64,000 nucleotides of DNA from Photobacterium indicum (GCF_003026215.1 NZ_PYOC01000003.1:372001-436000); one strand, 5' to 3'; positions 35,747 through 45,675 are shown, numbered from the stretch's first letter. Translations and numbers: made by a program. The notes: generated from the letters alone by a model not told the origin.

Positions 35747-36025
35747 CTACTCGGCAGGAAATTTTTGCTTCTGATGCAGTACGCGCATTATACGAATGAT
35801 TGAGCCTTCAACCCAGTAAGATACAATCATTGATACCTCTGGAATAATGAGTAAACGACCTCGAATACCTTCTCTTTGTACACCCATCAAAGGGGGAACG
35901 AGTAAGTTTTCGACTTTATCTTCAATAATCTGGTCAGTTCGTTCAGCGGCTTCGGGATTAAAGTCATAGAGAAATTCAAAAAAATTCTCACGGTCGTTAA
36001 GTGACTCTTCTTCCCAAAGTATCAT
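35747..36025 (-). CDS. RelE/ParE-family toxin
   Basis: A 92-residue protein with the compact RelE/ParE pattern: WEEESLNDRENFFEFLYDFNPEAAERTDQ at the start and the strand pair VSYWVEGSIIRIMRVLHQKQKFP at the end. Such toxins act as ribosome-dependent mRNA nucleases or gyrase inhibitors; which applies here is unclear. Its start overlaps the antitoxin stop as ATGA. It reads leftward, opposite to the three-gene operon, and abuts the attC-like region, which fits the habit of cassette-borne TA modules. Confidence 0.82.
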   Translation of the reverse strand: MILWEEESLNDRENFFEFLYDFNPEAAERTDQIIEDKVENLLVPPLMGVQREGIRGRLLIIPEVSMIVSYWVEGSIIRIMRVLHQKQKFPAE

Positions 36026-36306
36026 GCTTGACCTCGATTTCGAATCTTAGCTTTGCGTGCATCCATACGTACTTTTGCGTCTTGCTGTTCAATAAATACA
36101 GCTTTTCCTGAATCAAACTTTTCAAAAGCAGCATTTACTTGCTCTGTAAGCCAAGCATTATGAGTCATTGTTTTACGCTGCTGTTCGGCTAGTTGCTCTA
36201 TCAGTTCACGGCAAGCATCACTCAGTGTACTACCTTGGCTTTCTGCCATTAATTGAGCCAAACGTTTAGTTTCTTCATCAACACGAAACTGGATTCTAGT
36301 ATCCAT
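36022..36306 (-). CDS. RelB/DinJ-family antitoxin
   Basis: A 94-residue protein with a ribbon-helix-helix N-terminus (MDTRIQFRVDEETKRLAQ) that should bind the operon's own promoter, and a C-terminal arm that wraps the toxin. AGAGG seven bases before the ATG at 36306 fixes the start; the frame is open to 36363 but lacks a signal there. It is the first gene of the pair, the normal order for autorepression. Confidence 0.82.
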   Translation of the reverse strand: MDTRIQFRVDEETKRLAQLMAESQGSTLSDACRELIEQLAEQQRKTMTHNAWLTEQVNAAFEKFDSGKAVFIEQQDAKVRMDARKAKIRNRGQA

Positions 36307-36400
36307 AAGTAAACCTCTTATTTTGTGTGTACAAATGTCAGCACTAACATTACAAGGTGACAATTATAAGGTGTTAAGAAAAAACTCAAAACGCTTGGTA

Positions 36401-36628
36401 TTATAATTCCTGCAATGACCTAAAGGCATTTGAGCCGGTAGTTGATCTGGTTCCCGTTAATACTTTATTTGAAGTGATACTTAAACCATTTGGGGAAATT
36501 AGATTTTCTTTAGCAATTCTCCACCCTGTCCAACTTTCGCTTATTCCTACTTCTCTTCCTGTGTACATTCTCATTAACCGTTTACATTTCGGTGGTATCT
36601 CTTGACCTCCATCCCATAGCGTGATGGT
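36401..36628 (-). pseudogene. 5'-truncated phage-type (DUF3653-like) gene remnant
   Basis: A 75-codon leftward frame that is open from 36628 to a stop at 36401-36403 but has no suitable start. It reads LWDGGQEIPPKCKRLMRMYT, then GWRIAKENLISPNGLSITSN. From memory this pattern (LWDGG..IPP.C.RLMR.Y..R, then GWR and a P.G motif) matches the DUF3653 proteins of vibrio filamentous phages. The frame begins right after a stop codon, so the N-terminus is lost. It lies 95 bases upstream of the antitoxin. Confidence 0.5.
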
Positions 36629-36859
36629 TTAAAACATAATGCGCACCGAGGGTGTTAGACCCACTTAGAAGTGTCACATTGCTGAATCATCAGAGTCTAT
36701 AAAATGTGATGCCCTGCAAGTTTATCCATTATAAAAGCTACAAAAAATAAGTAGATTCAGGATGAATGAATCATTCTGATAAAGAATCGTTTTCTTTATC
36801 ACAATCATCTCGTTACAATTGGCACATAAAAACAAACATTGATCAATCAAGGATAGGCA

Positions 36860-37372
36860 ATGAAGTTATCTGCTGTAATTCTTTCACTCGTACTTCTTCC
36901 AACAACGGCACTGGCATCAACAACTAGCTGTGAAAGCGACAAATACCACCAGTATGTCGATGCATCATTAAGCTGGTATCAGAGTTTGGTTGATTTGAGT
37001 ATTAAACAAGATGAAAGCCTTCGAGAAGTGGGTGACTGGTTTTTAGCTGGTCGAAAACATCACTTTGAATTGAATCGTGAAGCGGTTGATTGGTACTTAG
37101 AAAACGATAAAGCCAAACTTGACCTTACCCAATCGGTTGAATCTTGGTTACAGCTAACTCAGCAAGACGTTAAAAAACTGTCAACACAACAAGACGAACT
37201 TGGTCGTTATGCAAAAAAAGCATTTGATGACCGCCAAAGTACGCCTCATAAGAAAAACTATGAGCTACGCAGTGCCTTTGCTGACTTACTGACCCACCCT
37301 GTCAATATTGATAAGCCTCTGAATGCTTACAATGAAGAAATGACGAAAATTGCAGCTATCGAGTGTAATTAA
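36860..37372 (+). CDS. Predicted periplasmic helical protein, 170 aa
   Basis: A signal peptide (MKLSAVILSLVLLPTTALAS) precedes a charged, helix-rich mature domain of about 150 residues with repeated Trp at helix-like spacing (SLSWYQSLVDL, DWFLAGRKHH, DWYLENDK, SWLQLTQQD). Two cysteines, near the mature N-terminus and at the C-terminus, may be bridged. I recognise no named family. GGATAGGC-type ribosome site; single gene with strong terminator. Confidence 0.72.
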   Translation: MKLSAVILSLVLLPTTALASTTSCESDKYHQYVDASLSWYQSLVDLSIKQDESLREVGDWFLAGRKHHFELNREAVDWYLENDKAKLDLTQSVESWLQLTQQDVKKLSTQQDELGRYAKKAFDDRQSTPHKKNYELRSAFADLLTHPVNIDKPLNAYNEEMTKIAAIECN

Positions 37373-37426
37373 CACTATTAATAGTTACGTTATATTAGTA
37401 GCAACGTTATTTAATTGCTGAAATAT

Positions 37427-37460
37427 AAAAACCCGCGACTTCGTTGTTGCGGGTTTTTTA
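37427..37460 (+). terminator. Terminator after the 170-aa periplasmic protein
   Basis: Stem aaaaacccgc / gcgggttttt with a 12-base loop and a T run. Confidence 0.87.
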
Positions 37461-37741
37461 TATCTACTCATATATATCTATGCTACCTCAAGAATCACTT
37501 CCGAAAGACGAACTTTAGATAAGGTATATAAGCATTAATTATCATTAACATCGTAATTATTCATCTATGTTTTTGATATTTATTTAAATTTGTCATTTAA
37601 CATTATATTGACATAGCGTATTCTTGCTTTGCGTATAAGAACAGCACAAAGTAAAATTCAACTTGCATACTCTGTATGCCATATAAAAATATACGTTATA
37701 TACCTTTTTATTTAACAGCATTGTTTTTCACAGGAGTGGTA

Positions 37742-38722
37742 ATGAAGCCTCTTTCTATGGGTCTGCTTCTCGCAATGACCTCGACATCAGTTTGGGCTAA
37801 TCCTTTAGCTCAGTGGGAACAAGGATTCAGCGGCGATATTTCATTGCTTACGGGTTTTAGCAACACTAAATCACAATTCAATACCGATATAGAATCAACA
37901 CCCTCTCTAGAAAGTTCTGGTGAATCTGATACTAAAGCACTTATCGCCCCGCTAGGTGCTATTCAATATACTTTCGCTTCAGATAAACAAATTTTCATCG
38001 GTACTAGCCGATCTGATTTGGCGTTAGGCCGTTTCCACATTGAGGCAGGTTACCGTCAAAGATTTGAAGGTAATGGCATGGTGAGCTTAAGCTATGTACC
38101 TGGCATTATTGGGACTAAAACATGGGAAGACCCCTTTTTAGTGAATGAAAACCGAACTGAAACAGATACAAAAATTAAAGGGTTCCGTTTTCAATACAAA
38201 AATATACTGGGTTCTAACTTCTCAATGGAAACATCTGTTGGGCAGCAAGAAATTGATACTGAAAAAAGTGGTCAAAAACAAAACTTATCAGAAACAGAAA
38301 TAGCCTCATTAGATCGTGAAGGCAATATCATTTATTTAGAGGGGGCTTACCGCCAGCCGATTGCATCTGGGCGCTTATTACGTGGTGCGTTAAACTATAC
38401 CCGACTTGATGCTGATGGCGACGCGATGTCATATGATACCTATGGTGCACAACTTAGTATTATACAGATGTTACCTAGCTCTAGCCTCGTGCTAACGTTT
38501 GGCTATAAAAATGCACAATACGAAGCAGAGAACCCTGTATTTGATGAAAAGCAAAAAGATGATCTGTGGAGTGTCTTTTTAGCGTATGAATACAATGAGC
38601 CTTTTGGTTGGACAGATTGGGGACTAGTATCATTGATTGGTTATAATACAACAGACTCCAATATCAATTTCTATAACGAAGACACCCTAATGGCCACTGT
38701 GGGTATCAACTATAAATTTTAA
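37742..38722 (+). CDS. DUF2860 outer-membrane protein
   Basis: A 326-residue protein with a signal peptide (MKPLSMGLLLAMTSTSVWA) followed by the segment NPLAQWEQGFSGDISLLTGFSN, typical of DUF2860 proteins of vibrios. The rest alternates polar and aromatic residues as in a beta-barrel and ends in GINYKF with a terminal Phe. Expected location is the outer membrane; function is not established. I use the ATG at 37742, with CAGGAG ten bases upstream, instead of an open extension to 37676. Confidence 0.82.
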   Translation: MKPLSMGLLLAMTSTSVWANPLAQWEQGFSGDISLLTGFSNTKSQFNTDIESTPSLESSGESDTKALIAPLGAIQYTFASDKQIFIGTSRSDLALGRFHIEAGYRQRFEGNGMVSLSYVPGIIGTKTWEDPFLVNENRTETDTKIKGFRFQYKNILGSNFSMETSVGQQEIDTEKSGQKQNLSETEIASLDREGNIIYLEGAYRQPIASGRLLRGALNYTRLDADGDAMSYDTYGAQLSIIQMLPSSSLVLTFGYKNAQYEAENPVFDEKQKDDLWSVFLAYEYNEPFGWTDWGLVSLIGYNTTDSNINFYNEDTLMATVGINYKF

Positions 38723-38877
38723 TATCAAAATAGTTAATTGGTGTAACTATATCGATGATCTTGAAGGTTTTTATGTGAACAGTTAGTAGCAAACATAGAA
38801 ATATTTCGAGACATCGATACCAATTTCTATTAAATTAGCATCAATTTGCCGAAGTTAATCAAAAGTAACAAGTCATT

Positions 38878-40527
38878 ATGGCAGTGGATAATAGAAAAGC
38901 CGATGCGACTTTAGAGTCATTACATCGCATTTTTACGGTGCCGGAAGCACCTGAATCAACCCTAGGGCTGATCGAGCAAAAAATCTCACAAAACCTAAAT
39001 GAATTTTTGGGTACGCATATTGCTGCGCGCGAAAAGCCGCTTATAGAGATTGAAAAGGATTTCTCGTCTGCTGACATTCCAGAAAATCCTAGTTTTGTAT
39101 CCGATCACACTCAATTTTTGCTGACTAAGCTTGTTGCTCAGTCGGTTCATACGTCTGCGCCAAGCTTTATTGGTCACATGACGTCTGCCCTACCGTATTT
39201 TTTGATGCCGTTATCAAAAATTATGATCGGTCTAAACCAGAATTTGGTAAAGATTGAAACCTCAAAAGCATTCACTCCCCTAGAACGCCAAGTTTTAGGC
39301 ATGATGCACAACTTAATCTTCAATGAAGAGACAAGTTTCTATCAGCAGTGGATGCACAGTGCAAACCATTCATTGGGGGCTTTTTGTTCTGGCGGCACAA
39401 TTGCCAATATTACCGCACTTTGGGTAGCACGTAACAATGTGTTAAAGCCAGATGGTGAGTTTAAAGGTGTGGCAAATGAAGGTCTATTCCGTGCAATGAA
39501 GCATTACGGATATGATGACCTTGCAATACTTGTCTCTGAACGTGGTCACTATTCACTAAAAAAAGCAGCTGATGTCTTAGGTATTGGCCGTGATTGTCTT
39601 ATTCCAATAAAAACGGATGACAATAACCGAATCCGAGTTGATGATCTAACTGCTACGCTCCAATCTCTAAAAGAAAAGAATATTAAGCCATTCGCCATTA
39701 TTGGTGTGGCTGGCACAACTGAAACAGGAAATATTGATCCGCTAGACGAGTTAGCCGATATTGCACAAGCGCACGATTGTCATTTCCATGTCGATGCAGC
39801 TTGGGGCGGCGCGACCTTAATGTCGAATAAATACCGTTCTTTATTAAAAGGGATCGAACGAGCAGATTCGATTACTATTGATGCGCACAAACAGCTGTAC
39901 GTACCAATGGGAGCTGGGATGGTTATCTTCAAAAACCCAGCTTTGATGACATCTATTGAACATCACGCTGAGTATATTCTACGTAAAGGATCTAAAGATT
40001 TGGGTAGCCATACTTTAGAAGGTTCACGTAGCGGTATGGCAATGCTATTGTTTGCAAGTTTGAATATTATTAGCCGACAAGGCTATGAAATGTTGATCAA
40101 CAACAGTATTGATAAAGCAAAACATTTCGCAAATATGATTAAGCAAGATCCCGATTTCGAGCTAATTACCGAGCCGGAATTATGCTTGCTCACCTATCGA
40201 TATGTTCCCGCAGAAACGCAGCAAGCCCTAACGATTGCGAATGCCGAAGATAAACATCTATTACATGATGCACTTAATGACCTTACGAAATTTATTCAAA
40301 AGCGTCAGCGTGAATCGGGTAAATCTTTTGTATCACGTACGCGTTTAACACCTGAAAAGTGGAACCACAAAATTACAACCGTTTTCAGGGTTGTACTGGC
40401 GAATCCACTAACGACGGATGATATTTTACAAGATGTTCTAATCGAGCAAAAAGAACTCGCGAAAGAAAGTGTGCATAGTTTGCCGCGTTTGTTAACTTTA
40501 ACTAAACGTATTTTGGCAAATAACTAG
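38878..40527 (+). CDS. panP: Pyridoxal-dependent aspartate 1-decarboxylase PanP
   Basis: A 549-residue group II PLP decarboxylase. The PLP lysine lies in TIDAHKQLYVPMG near residue 340, with the cofactor Asp in HVDAAWGG. In vibrios this family member, PanP, makes beta-alanine from aspartate for pantothenate, replacing the PanD pathway. A glutamate decarboxylase-like activity is the alternative annotation. The first residues (MAVDNRKADATLESLHRIF) and the SKAFTPLERQVLGMMH segment are as I recall for PanP. Single gene, with a terminator 40 bases downstream. Confidence 0.87.
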   Translation: MAVDNRKADATLESLHRIFTVPEAPESTLGLIEQKISQNLNEFLGTHIAAREKPLIEIEKDFSSADIPENPSFVSDHTQFLLTKLVAQSVHTSAPSFIGHMTSALPYFLMPLSKIMIGLNQNLVKIETSKAFTPLERQVLGMMHNLIFNEETSFYQQWMHSANHSLGAFCSGGTIANITALWVARNNVLKPDGEFKGVANEGLFRAMKHYGYDDLAILVSERGHYSLKKAADVLGIGRDCLIPIKTDDNNRIRVDDLTATLQSLKEKNIKPFAIIGVAGTTETGNIDPLDELADIAQAHDCHFHVDAAWGGATLMSNKYRSLLKGIERADSITIDAHKQLYVPMGAGMVIFKNPALMTSIEHHAEYILRKGSKDLGSHTLEGSRSGMAMLLFASLNIISRQGYEMLINNSIDKAKHFANMIKQDPDFELITEPELCLLTYRYVPAETQQALTIANAEDKHLLHDALNDLTKFIQKRQRESGKSFVSRTRLTPEKWNHKITTVFRVVLANPLTTDDILQDVLIEQKELAKESVHSLPRLLTLTKRILANN

Positions 40528-40564
40528 CTATAAATTATACTCTGCGGCCTCAAATATAAACCTC

Positions 40565-40593
40565 AAACAGTCTGAAAATTTCAGGCTGTTTTG
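40565..40593 (+). terminator. panP terminator
   Basis: A stem of about 13 bases, aaacagtctgaaa / tttcaggctgttt, with one mismatch or wobble, followed by TT. Confidence 0.75.
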
Positions 40594-40903
40594 GATATTA
40601 CACTCTCGATTCTAATCAAATTCCCCCATCAACGGTCTGCATTATTTATCGATATATAATGCTATATTTCAATAATGTCATAACCGTAACATTTCGAATT
40701 ATTTAGCTGTTATCATTTCGATATGCATGTTAATGGAACGACGCCTCATGTAACGAGGCCGTAAAATTCATCGCATGAAAATCAAAAATACAGCGCAATT
40801 ATTTGGTCTTGTTATTAATGCTCTAAAAACATACAGTTAGCATTTATTCCCAAATTCAACAAAAGTTGATTAAAATCAACAAAAGTGCAGTTAAATCGCC
40901 ATG
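40594..40903. other. Intergenic region between panP and torR
   Basis: About 310 bases with no gene. A small hairpin gcctc / gaggc lies near 40745-40761. Nothing else is recognised. Confidence 0.5.
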
Positions 40904-40936
40904 AAAAAGCCGACACATAGAATGCGTCGGCTTAAA
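40904..40936 (-). terminator. torR terminator
   Basis: Read leftward: aagccgac / gtcggctt with TTTTT. It lies about 60 bases after the torR stop. Confidence 0.82.
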
Positions 40937-40993
40937 TAAAGGCTCATTTAAATGACTTTTTAGCCAGCCATTTTAACGTTCATTTTCGTGAAT

Positions 40994-41707
40994 TTAATCG
41001 CCAGCAAACATGTAACCTTCACCATGAACGGTAACAAAAATTTGTGGGTTTTTCGGGTCAACTTCCATTTTCGAACGCATTCTTCGAATCAGAACATCGA
41101 TAGTTCTATCATTAGGAGCCTCTACACGATGGCTCAACATATTCAGAATTCTTTCACGACTTAATACAACATTTTGGTGCGAAGAAAACGCCACTAAAAG
41201 CTCATATTCAGCTTTAGTTAACTTCACTGGCTGACCGTTATGAGTCAATGCTCGTCTGTTAATATCAAATTGCCAATCACTGAAACGAATGATGTTATCT
41301 TCATGTATTTCAACTAACGTTTCACTGCGCGCTTTTTCGACTAAGCCCATGCGCCATAATAAGTTTTTCACTCTTACAAGCAGTTCTCTTAGCTCGAACG
41401 GTTTCGTCACATAATCGTCGGCACCCATCTCTAAACCCACGATACGATCGATGCTATCGGTACGACCAGTGACAAGAATAATACCCACCTCTGAGCGGCT
41501 TCTTAGTTCACGTGTAAGCAGTAAACCATTCTCACCAGGCAAGTTAATATCGAGCATAATGAGATCGATATTTTCGACCATCATAATCTCTCGCATCTGC
41601 TCGCCATTCTCTGCTTGGCTTACTTGGTAACCCTCATTCTCAAAATACCCAACAAGTTTGGTTCGGGTAACAATTTCATCTTCTACAACAAGTACGTGAT
41701 GACTCAT
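40994..41707 (-). CDS. torR: Response regulator TorR
   Basis: A 237-residue OmpR-family regulator: a receiver domain with the phosphoacceptor Asp in LIMLDINLPGENG, GIILVTGRTDSIDRIVGLEMGADDYVTKPFE, and a winged-helix DNA-binding domain (LTKAEYELL through DRTIDVLIRRMR). It resembles TorR more than ArcA in the GIILVTGR region. Divergent from torCAD, as in E. coli, so it should activate those genes when TMAO is sensed. The start at 41707 has an AGAGAT site; an upstream extension of 20 residues is unlikely. The sensor TorS and the binding protein TorT are not in the window. Confidence 0.88.
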   Translation of the reverse strand: MSHHVLVVEDEIVTRTKLVGYFENEGYQVSQAENGEQMREIMMVENIDLIMLDINLPGENGLLLTRELRSRSEVGIILVTGRTDSIDRIVGLEMGADDYVTKPFELRELLVRVKNLLWRMGLVEKARSETLVEIHEDNIIRFSDWQFDINRRALTHNGQPVKLTKAEYELLVAFSSHQNVVLSRERILNMLSHRVEAPNDRTIDVLIRRMRSKMEVDPKNPQIFVTVHGEGYMFAGD

Positions 41708-41767
41708 TTTTATCTCTTTTATTGTGTTTTTATCGCCTGATAAAACGTTAGCACATCCCATTACCAT

Positions 41768-41907
41768 TCACAATTTTTCATAAACCGATGCTTACTGTTA
41801 ATTCTTGCCGTTAACCTTATTCACATCGTGGACTTATTATCACCCCATAAAAATTTAACTACCTCCGTACTACGGAGGCAATTCTTTATTCATGGAATAT
41901 TCCACAT
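41768..41907 (+). promoter_or_regulatory. torR-torC intergenic control region
   Basis: Decamers loosely resembling the TorR box (CTGTTCATAT), such as ctgttaattc, ccgttaacct and tattcacatc, are spaced through 41790-41830. Nearer the gene, a perfect palindrome cctccgta-c-tacggagg (41862-41878) includes a GGAGG. The torC ATG at 41908 has only a weak GGAA site. Confidence 0.5.
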
Positions 41908-43074
41908 ATGAAAAAACTTTGGCAAAAGTTGATAAAACCAAGCAGCAAGTATTCGATTCTTGCGTTGGTATTAGTCGGTATCGGTATCACGCTAGCGGGT
42001 ACATTCACTGTACACAAAGGTTTTGAGTTTGCTTCAACCACAGAATTCTGTACCTCTTGCCATACCATGCAAGGTAACTACGAAGAGTATAAACAAACTG
42101 TTCACTTTAAAAATGCTTCAGGTGTACGTGCTGAATGTGTTGATTGCCACCAACCAAAAGACTTGCCAGGTAAACTATTCCGTAAGATGGAAGGTGCAAA
42201 AGATCTTTACCACCACTTCATTTCTAAGAAAGTGGATACACCTGAAAAATTCGAAGACAACCGCTTAGAGATGGCACAAGCTGTTTGGGCTCGAATGAAA
42301 GGTCAAAACTCAAAAACATGTAAGAGCTGTCACGCTTACGAGTCGATGGATCACTCAAAACAATCTGCTAAAGCTGCGTTTGAAATGAACAAAGCAGCCG
42401 CTGAAGATATGAACTGTATTGAGTGTCACAAAGGTATTGCCCACGAGTTACCTAACATGGCAGGTGGCTTCCAGAAAGATTTCGAAGAACTGCAAACAAC
42501 AGCTAAATCTCAAGGTGCTGCTGCAGAAAAACTTTACTCTTTGGGTGAAAAAGATCTCTTTGCTACCAACAATGCTGACGCTAAGCCAGAAGGTAAGTTA
42601 TTACCGGCTTCTGAAGTCATCGTTCTTGAACGTAAAGACGACATGCTGAAAGTACAGATTGATGGCTGGTTAGAAAAATCAGGCAAAGGTCGTGTACTAA
42701 CTGAATACATGGGTAAACGTGTCTTTAAAGCAACTATTCGTGGCGACGTAAAAGCGGGTGAAAAGTTACTTGAAGAGCAAACTGACGTTTCAACCGATAT
42801 TGTTTGGCAACACGTTTCTGTTGAAGCATGGATCAACTCTGATGACATGATCGATAGCATTCAACCTATCTGGAATTACGCAGAAGACATGTATGGCTCA
42901 ACGTGCAACGCTTGCCATGCTGCTCCGGACCCTGCCCATTTTACTGCAAATGGCTGGATCTCAGGCCTTAATGCTATGAGTGCTTATTACCGTCTAACTA
43001 AAACAGAAGAGCGTACTTTACTGAAGTACCTTCAAAATCACGGTAAAGATACAGGCGGCGCTGGCGCCCACTAA
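41908..43074 (+). CDS. torC: Pentaheme cytochrome c TorC
   Basis: A 388-residue membrane-anchored cytochrome that takes electrons from menaquinol and passes them to periplasmic TMAO reductase. One N-terminal helix (ILALVLVGIGITLAGTF) anchors a NapC/NirT-type domain with four CxxCH motifs (CTSCH, CVDCH, CKSCH, CIECH); a C-terminal domain holds the fifth (CNACH), as in TorC. The length is near the 390 residues of E. coli. First gene of torC-torA-torD. Confidence 0.95.
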   Translation: MKKLWQKLIKPSSKYSILALVLVGIGITLAGTFTVHKGFEFASTTEFCTSCHTMQGNYEEYKQTVHFKNASGVRAECVDCHQPKDLPGKLFRKMEGAKDLYHHFISKKVDTPEKFEDNRLEMAQAVWARMKGQNSKTCKSCHAYESMDHSKQSAKAAFEMNKAAAEDMNCIECHKGIAHELPNMAGGFQKDFEELQTTAKSQGAAAEKLYSLGEKDLFATNNADAKPEGKLLPASEVIVLERKDDMLKVQIDGWLEKSGKGRVLTEYMGKRVFKATIRGDVKAGEKLLEEQTDVSTDIVWQHVSVEAWINSDDMIDSIQPIWNYAEDMYGSTCNACHAAPDPAHFTANGWISGLNAMSAYYRLTKTEERTLLKYLQNHGKDTGGAGAH

Positions 43075-43143
43075 TTCCTAAGAGGCGGGTTAATACTTTT
43101 AGCCCGCGTTATTACACAGAATTCAAATTTAAGGATCTCGTCT

Positions 43144-45675
43144 ATGACGACTCAAATTCTAAATAAAGGTGTTTCACGCCGCCGCTTTTTATCTGGTCTG
43201 GTTACAGTCAGTGCAGCATCCGTTGTAGGAACAAGCTTACTTGCACCACGTCAAGCTATGGCAGCAACCGATAGCAAAGCCGCGTTCACAGGCAATGTGC
43301 TGTCTGGCTCTCACTGGGGTGCATTCCGCGCCAAAGTTGTTGATGGTGTTTGGGTAGATACTGTACCGTTCGAAAAAGATTTACACCCTACCCCAATGAT
43401 TAACGGTGTACGCGAAGTTGTTTACAACCCTGCTCGTGTTAAATACCCAATGGTTCGTATTGATTGGCTAAAGCATGGTTACAAGTCTGACACTACGCAA
43501 CGTGGCGATAACCGTTTTGTACGTGTGCCATGGAGTCAAGCGCTTGATTTCTTCTACCACGAATTAGAACGTGTGCAAAATAACTATGGTCCTAGCGCAC
43601 TTTACGCAGGTCATACAGGTTGGCAGTCAGTCGGTAAGCTTCACTCTGCCGGCACTATGATGATGCGTGCTATTGGCCTACACGGTACTTACCTTGGCAA
43701 AATGGGTGACTACTCAACAGGTGCAGCACAAGTTATTCTTCCGTACGTTGCTGGTGCAATGGAAGTATACGAGCAGCAAACATCTTGGCCTTTGGTTCTT
43801 GAAAACTCAGACACAATCGTTATCTGGGGTTCAGATCCAATAAAGAACCTTCAAGTAGGTTGGTTGGTACCAGACCACAGCCCATATGCTTATTACCAAG
43901 AACTTGCTGAAAAAGTAAAGAACAAAGAAATCAAAGTAATTTACGTTGATCCTGTTCGTTCTGAAACTCAGAAGTTTGTTGGTGGCGAGCAAATCGCTGT
44001 TAACCCGCAAACTGATCTACCGTTGATGTTAGCTATCGCGCATACCTTGTATACCGAGAACCTATACAACAAAGATTTCATTGCTGATTACACGACTGGC
44101 TTCAAAAAGTTTGTCCCTTACCTAACAGGTGAGAGCGATGGCGTTGAAAAAACACCAGAGTGGGCTGAAAAAATCTGTGGCATTAAAGCAGATGAAATTC
44201 GTGCACTTGCTCGTCAAATGGCATCTGGTCGTACTCAGATCATTGGCGGTTGGTGTCTACAGCGTATGCAACACGGCGAGCAATACGCGTGGATGCTAGT
44301 TGTAGTTGCTGCAATGCTAGGTCAAATCGGCTTACCTGGTGGTGGCTTCGGTTTCGGCTGGCACTACAATGATGCTGGTTCTATCACATCGAATGGCCCA
44401 TTAATGTCTGGCTTTAGTGGTGTAACAGGCGTTGACCCTATCCACAATGGTTCATACAAAGGCTACTCTACCTATATCCCAGTAGCACGTTTCGTAGACT
44501 GTATCGAGAACCCTGGCGAAACAATCCAGTGGAATGGTCACGACGTTACATTCCCTGAAATGAAGATGGCTATCTTCTGTGGTAACAACCCTTTCCACCA
44601 CCATCAAGATCGTAACAAAATGATCAAAGCATGGCGTAAACTGGAAACGGTTGTATCAGTAGAGCACCAATGGACAGCGACATGTCGTTTTGCAGATATC
44701 GTTTTACCTGCAACAACAACGCATGAACGTCATGACATCGAACAATACGGTAACCACTCAAATGCAGGTATTATCGCCCTGCCTAAAGTCGTTGAGCCTA
44801 TGTTCGAAGCAAAAGATGATTTCGATATTTTCCGTGAACTATGTCGTCGCTTTGATCGTGAAGAAGCATTCACCGGCGGTAAGACACAAATGGAATGGAT
44901 TGAAGAAATCTATAACGGTGCACGTTTACAAGGCCGTGGTCTTGGTGTTCGTATGCCTAACTTCAAAAAATTCTGGGATGAAGAAGGTTTCATTGAGTTC
45001 CCTGAAGGTGCTGAATGGGTACGCCACGAATCATTCCGTAAAGAACCAGATCTAGAGCCTCTAGGTACCGCTTCGGGTCTGATTGAAATCTACTGTAAGA
45101 CAATTGCTGATATGGGTTACGACGATTGTCAGGGTCACCCAATGTGGTTTGAAAAGAATGAGCGTAGCCACGGTGGTCCTCAGTCAAACAAGTTCCCACT
45201 GAACATGCAAAGCACGCACCCTAACCACCGTTTACACTCACAGCTATGTTCATCGACAGAGCTTCGCGCAAGTTATGCTGTTGCTGATCGTGAACCTGTT
45301 TACATCAGTGCTATCGACGCAAAAGCACGCGGTATTAAATCTGGTGATGTTGTTCGCGTATTCAACGACCGTGGTGAAGTACTAGCAGGCGCAGTAGTAA
45401 CTGAAGACTTTAAATCGGGTGTTTGTCGTATTCACGAGGGCGCATGGTATAGCCCACTTGAAGGCGGTAAACCAGGCACGATTTGTACTTATGGCGATCC
45501 AAACGTTCTGACTCAAGATGTTGGTTCATCAAAGCTTGCGCAGGCAACAACAGCGGCATCGGCTCAAGTAGATATCGAAAAATACACTGGAAAACTTCCA
45601 GCGGTAACAGGCTTTAATGGACCTGTAGAAGTCACTGACATTAACCCTCTATTCCCAGCAATGGATTTAGAGTAA
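43144..45675 (+). CDS. torA: Trimethylamine-N-oxide reductase TorA
   Basis: An 843-residue periplasmic molybdenum enzyme reducing TMAO to trimethylamine at the end of an anaerobic chain. A Tat signal is clear (SRRRFLSG, with the export site near AMAAT). The molybdenum-ligand Ser lies in GDYSTGAAQVI, and the bis-MGD-binding regions (ENSDTIVIWGSDPIKN, LENPGETIQWNG-like, and HPNHRLHSQL) are present. It fits TorA in length and order and follows torC by 69 bases. TMAO is abundant in marine animals. Confidence 0.96.
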   Translation: MTTQILNKGVSRRRFLSGLVTVSAASVVGTSLLAPRQAMAATDSKAAFTGNVLSGSHWGAFRAKVVDGVWVDTVPFEKDLHPTPMINGVREVVYNPARVKYPMVRIDWLKHGYKSDTTQRGDNRFVRVPWSQALDFFYHELERVQNNYGPSALYAGHTGWQSVGKLHSAGTMMMRAIGLHGTYLGKMGDYSTGAAQVILPYVAGAMEVYEQQTSWPLVLENSDTIVIWGSDPIKNLQVGWLVPDHSPYAYYQELAEKVKNKEIKVIYVDPVRSETQKFVGGEQIAVNPQTDLPLMLAIAHTLYTENLYNKDFIADYTTGFKKFVPYLTGESDGVEKTPEWAEKICGIKADEIRALARQMASGRTQIIGGWCLQRMQHGEQYAWMLVVVAAMLGQIGLPGGGFGFGWHYNDAGSITSNGPLMSGFSGVTGVDPIHNGSYKGYSTYIPVARFVDCIENPGETIQWNGHDVTFPEMKMAIFCGNNPFHHHQDRNKMIKAWRKLETVVSVEHQWTATCRFADIVLPATTTHERHDIEQYGNHSNAGIIALPKVVEPMFEAKDDFDIFRELCRRFDREEAFTGGKTQMEWIEEIYNGARLQGRGLGVRMPNFKKFWDEEGFIEFPEGAEWVRHESFRKEPDLEPLGTASGLIEIYCKTIADMGYDDCQGHPMWFEKNERSHGGPQSNKFPLNMQSTHPNHRLHSQLCSSTELRASYAVADREPVYISAIDAKARGIKSGDVVRVFNDRGEVLAGAVVTEDFKSGVCRIHEGAWYSPLEGGKPGTICTYGDPNVLTQDVGSSKLAQATTAASAQVDIEKYTGKLPAVTGFNGPVEVTDINPLFPAMDLE

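Noticed and set aside
41892-42023. Short out-of-frame ORF overlapping torC
   Set aside because: GGAGG spacing is long and the frame is short; noted only in the findings, not called as a gene.
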